Notes under the pieces: generated by a model | Seen by the model: only the letters and a program-made list of their open reading frames with translations | Databases searched by the model: none | Told to the model about the DNA's origin: nothing | Assembly (NCBI GenBank): GCA_900548565.1 | Contig: URKV01000007.1 | Span: forward strand, 1 to 25,425 | Reading direction: 5' to 3' | Origin: an uncultured Collinsella sp. | GTDB lineage: Bacteria > Actinomycetota > Coriobacteriia > Coriobacteriales > Coriobacteriaceae | DNA length: 25,425 nucleotides | In this document: one piece after another, positions 24,470-25,425 of the stretch | Position numbering within the stretch: the first letter of the stretch is position 1 | Layout: the number at the start of each line of letters is the position of its first letter | Made by a program: the position numbers and the translations under genes

Positions 24470-24513
24470 CCAGATAAAACCTACCAAAATGAAGCTGTCG
24501 CTTTTTGGTAGGG
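24470..24513 (+). repeat. ~40-nt hairpin repeat, copy 3
   Basis: CAGATAAAACCTACCAAAAT starts this copy and TTTTTGGTAGG ends it; the arms 24480-24489 and 24503-24512 pair perfectly over 10 bp. It differs from copy 2 at only a few positions, mainly in the loop (GAAGCTGTCG). Confidence 0.8.
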
Positions 24514-24554
24514 AGGGTGTATCGTTTTATCATTATGAGGTAATATGAAACTAG

Positions 24555-24567
24555 ACGTTATATACGT
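24555..24567 (+). promoter_or_regulatory. ACGTTATA operator before the second GntR gene
   Basis: ACGTTATA (24555-24562) runs into TACGT, giving a near-palindrome about 45 nt before the start codon. The same 8-mer lies before the permease and PTS genes. This fits autoregulation by the second GntR protein. Confidence 0.55.
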
Positions 24568-24604
24568 ATTAGTTATTTCGATATTTCGATAAGAGTGATT
24601 AGAT

Positions 24605-25324
24605 ATGCCTGCGCCCAAAAATGCACCGCTTTACCAGCAGATTTACGACGAAATCAAGGATGCGATCGAGAAAGGTGTTTATGCACCCAAGGAGCGTATT
24701 CCGTCCGAGCTTGAGCTAGCCGAGCAGTACGACGTGAGCCGCATTACGGTGCGCCGCGCCGTCGAGGAGCTGTGCTCCGATGGCTACCTGGTTAAGCAGC
24801 AGGGCCGTGGCACCTTTGTCTCCACGCCGCACATCAATCGCCAGTTTCACGCCTCGACGTTGCAGACGTTTACCGCGCTGTGTGCCGGCAATGGCATGAA
24901 GGCCGGTGCGCACGTGATCGATCGCCAGATTGTGCCGGCGCGCCAAAACGAGATGGAGTTCTTTGGCCTGCAGAAGGATGCGCTGCTGCTGCATATCAAG
25001 CGCGTGCGTACGGCCGACGGCGAGCCCATCTTTGAGGAGAACATCTTTGTGCCGTTTGATGCCTACCGCGAGCTGTTGACGGCCGATCTTGAGGACAAGT
25101 CGATTTTTGCCGAGGTCGAGCGTGTTGGCGGAATCCCGATTGTCTCGGTTGGCTACCGCACGGTCGAGGCCGTTCGTGCCAATACCGAGCAGGCGGCCGA
25201 GTTGGGCATTGCTCCGCACGATCCGCTGCTCAACCTGCGTGCCGGCTTTACCGGTCCTAATGGCGAACCGGTCCTGATGGGTAAGCAGTACTACGTGGGA
25301 TCGCGCTACGTTATGGTCATGTAG
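24605..25324 (+). CDS. GntR-family regulator, HutC/UTRA type (second)
   Basis: The 239-residue regulator has the GntR winged helix at about 8-75 (PLYQQIYDEIKDAIEKGVY, then IPSELELAEQYDVSRITVRR and the wing GRGTFVS) and a UTRA domain at about 85-235 with FEENIFVPFDAY and the C-terminal YYVGSRYVMVM. Effectors of this group are usually sugar phosphates or related small ligands. An ACGTTATA box lies in its own promoter and before the permease and PTS operons, so it is the probable repressor of those units. The leader is AT-rich and only a weak ribosome site is seen before ATG 24605. It is a single gene ending before a hairpin at 25337-25369. Confidence 0.93.
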   Translation: MPAPKNAPLYQQIYDEIKDAIEKGVYAPKERIPSELELAEQYDVSRITVRRAVEELCSDGYLVKQQGRGTFVSTPHINRQFHASTLQTFTALCAGNGMKAGAHVIDRQIVPARQNEMEFFGLQKDALLLHIKRVRTADGEPIFEENIFVPFDAYRELLTADLEDKSIFAEVERVGGIPIVSVGYRTVEAVRANTEQAAELGIAPHDPLLNLRAGFTGPNGEPVLMGKQYYVGSRYVMVM

Positions 25325-25336
25325 GGTTGGTTCGGG

Positions 25337-25369
25337 CTGGTTCCGCCGTTCTAACGAACGACGGACCAG
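25337..25369 (+). terminator. Hairpin after the second GntR gene
   Basis: CTGGTTCCGCCGTTC (25337-25351) pairs with GAACGACGGACCAG (25356-25369) around a TAAC loop, with one bulge and one mismatch. No T-tract follows, so terminator function is uncertain. The remaining 56 nt of the window show no feature. Confidence 0.45.
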
Positions 25370-25425
25370 TCGACGCTGCAAACGCCCCTAAGCGGCAATC
25401 TGACGTTCAATCGTCGGTCGCGTAC

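Overview
The window looks like a chromosomal segment of a gut Coriobacteriia bacterium, most likely Collinsella. The reasons are a high-GC genome with GC-ending codons, the mix of gene families, and intergenic regions full of short hairpin repeats. This placement is inferred from gene content; no 16S gene is present.

Left part (1-15000) is mostly housekeeping. It holds a tRNA-Asp with its own promoter and terminator, then a two-gene unit of an Rrf2/IscR-type regulator and an unusual MutY-like adenine glycosylase without the Fe-S cluster. Next come rubrerythrin, two small membrane proteins of unknown function, RmuC, an ABC exporter, endonuclease III (nth), the transcription-repair coupling factor mfd, a PAP2 phosphatase, a threonine-aldolase-like PLP enzyme and a GNAT acetyltransferase. 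DNA repair (MutY-like, RmuC, Nth, Mfd) and oxidative or redox functions are over-represented here. Most of these genes seem to be separate transcription units. The 210-residue membrane protein gene is bracketed by two copies of a repeat (2637-2821 and 3551-3720). Each copy is a 30-36 bp hairpin, a conserved spacer and a rho-independent terminator, and the stem sequences differ between copies in a compensating way.

Right part (15000-25425) is a metabolic module that probably takes up and splits glycated amino acids (Amadori products such as fructoselysine or glucoselysine). It contains a complete mannose-family PTS (fused IIAB, IIC, IID), two paralogous SIS-domain deglycases related to FrlB/GfrE/GfrF, a 10-helix EamA/DMT permease, and two different HutC-type GntR regulators, one at each end. 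The PTS would import and phosphorylate the sugar moiety, and the deglycases would release glucose-6-phosphate and the free amino acid. No kinase is needed and none is seen. Use of fructoselysine by a gut Collinsella through a PTS route is, as I recall, already reported, so the module itself is probably not new.

The regulatory layout is the more interesting part. The divergent region between the first GntR gene and the first deglycase carries repeated (T)AACYTGTATGC boxes. A different box, ACGTTATA, occurs before the permease gene, before the PTS operon and before the second GntR gene. This suggests two regulons interleaved within one pathway. A HAD phosphatase and a YitT-family membrane protein lie between the operon and the second regulator, apparently as separate units.

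Several hairpin-forming repeats remain unexplained: a three-copy ~40-nt element, a 20-bp stem at 16990-17054, and a nested 120-nt inverted repeat at 23121-23239.
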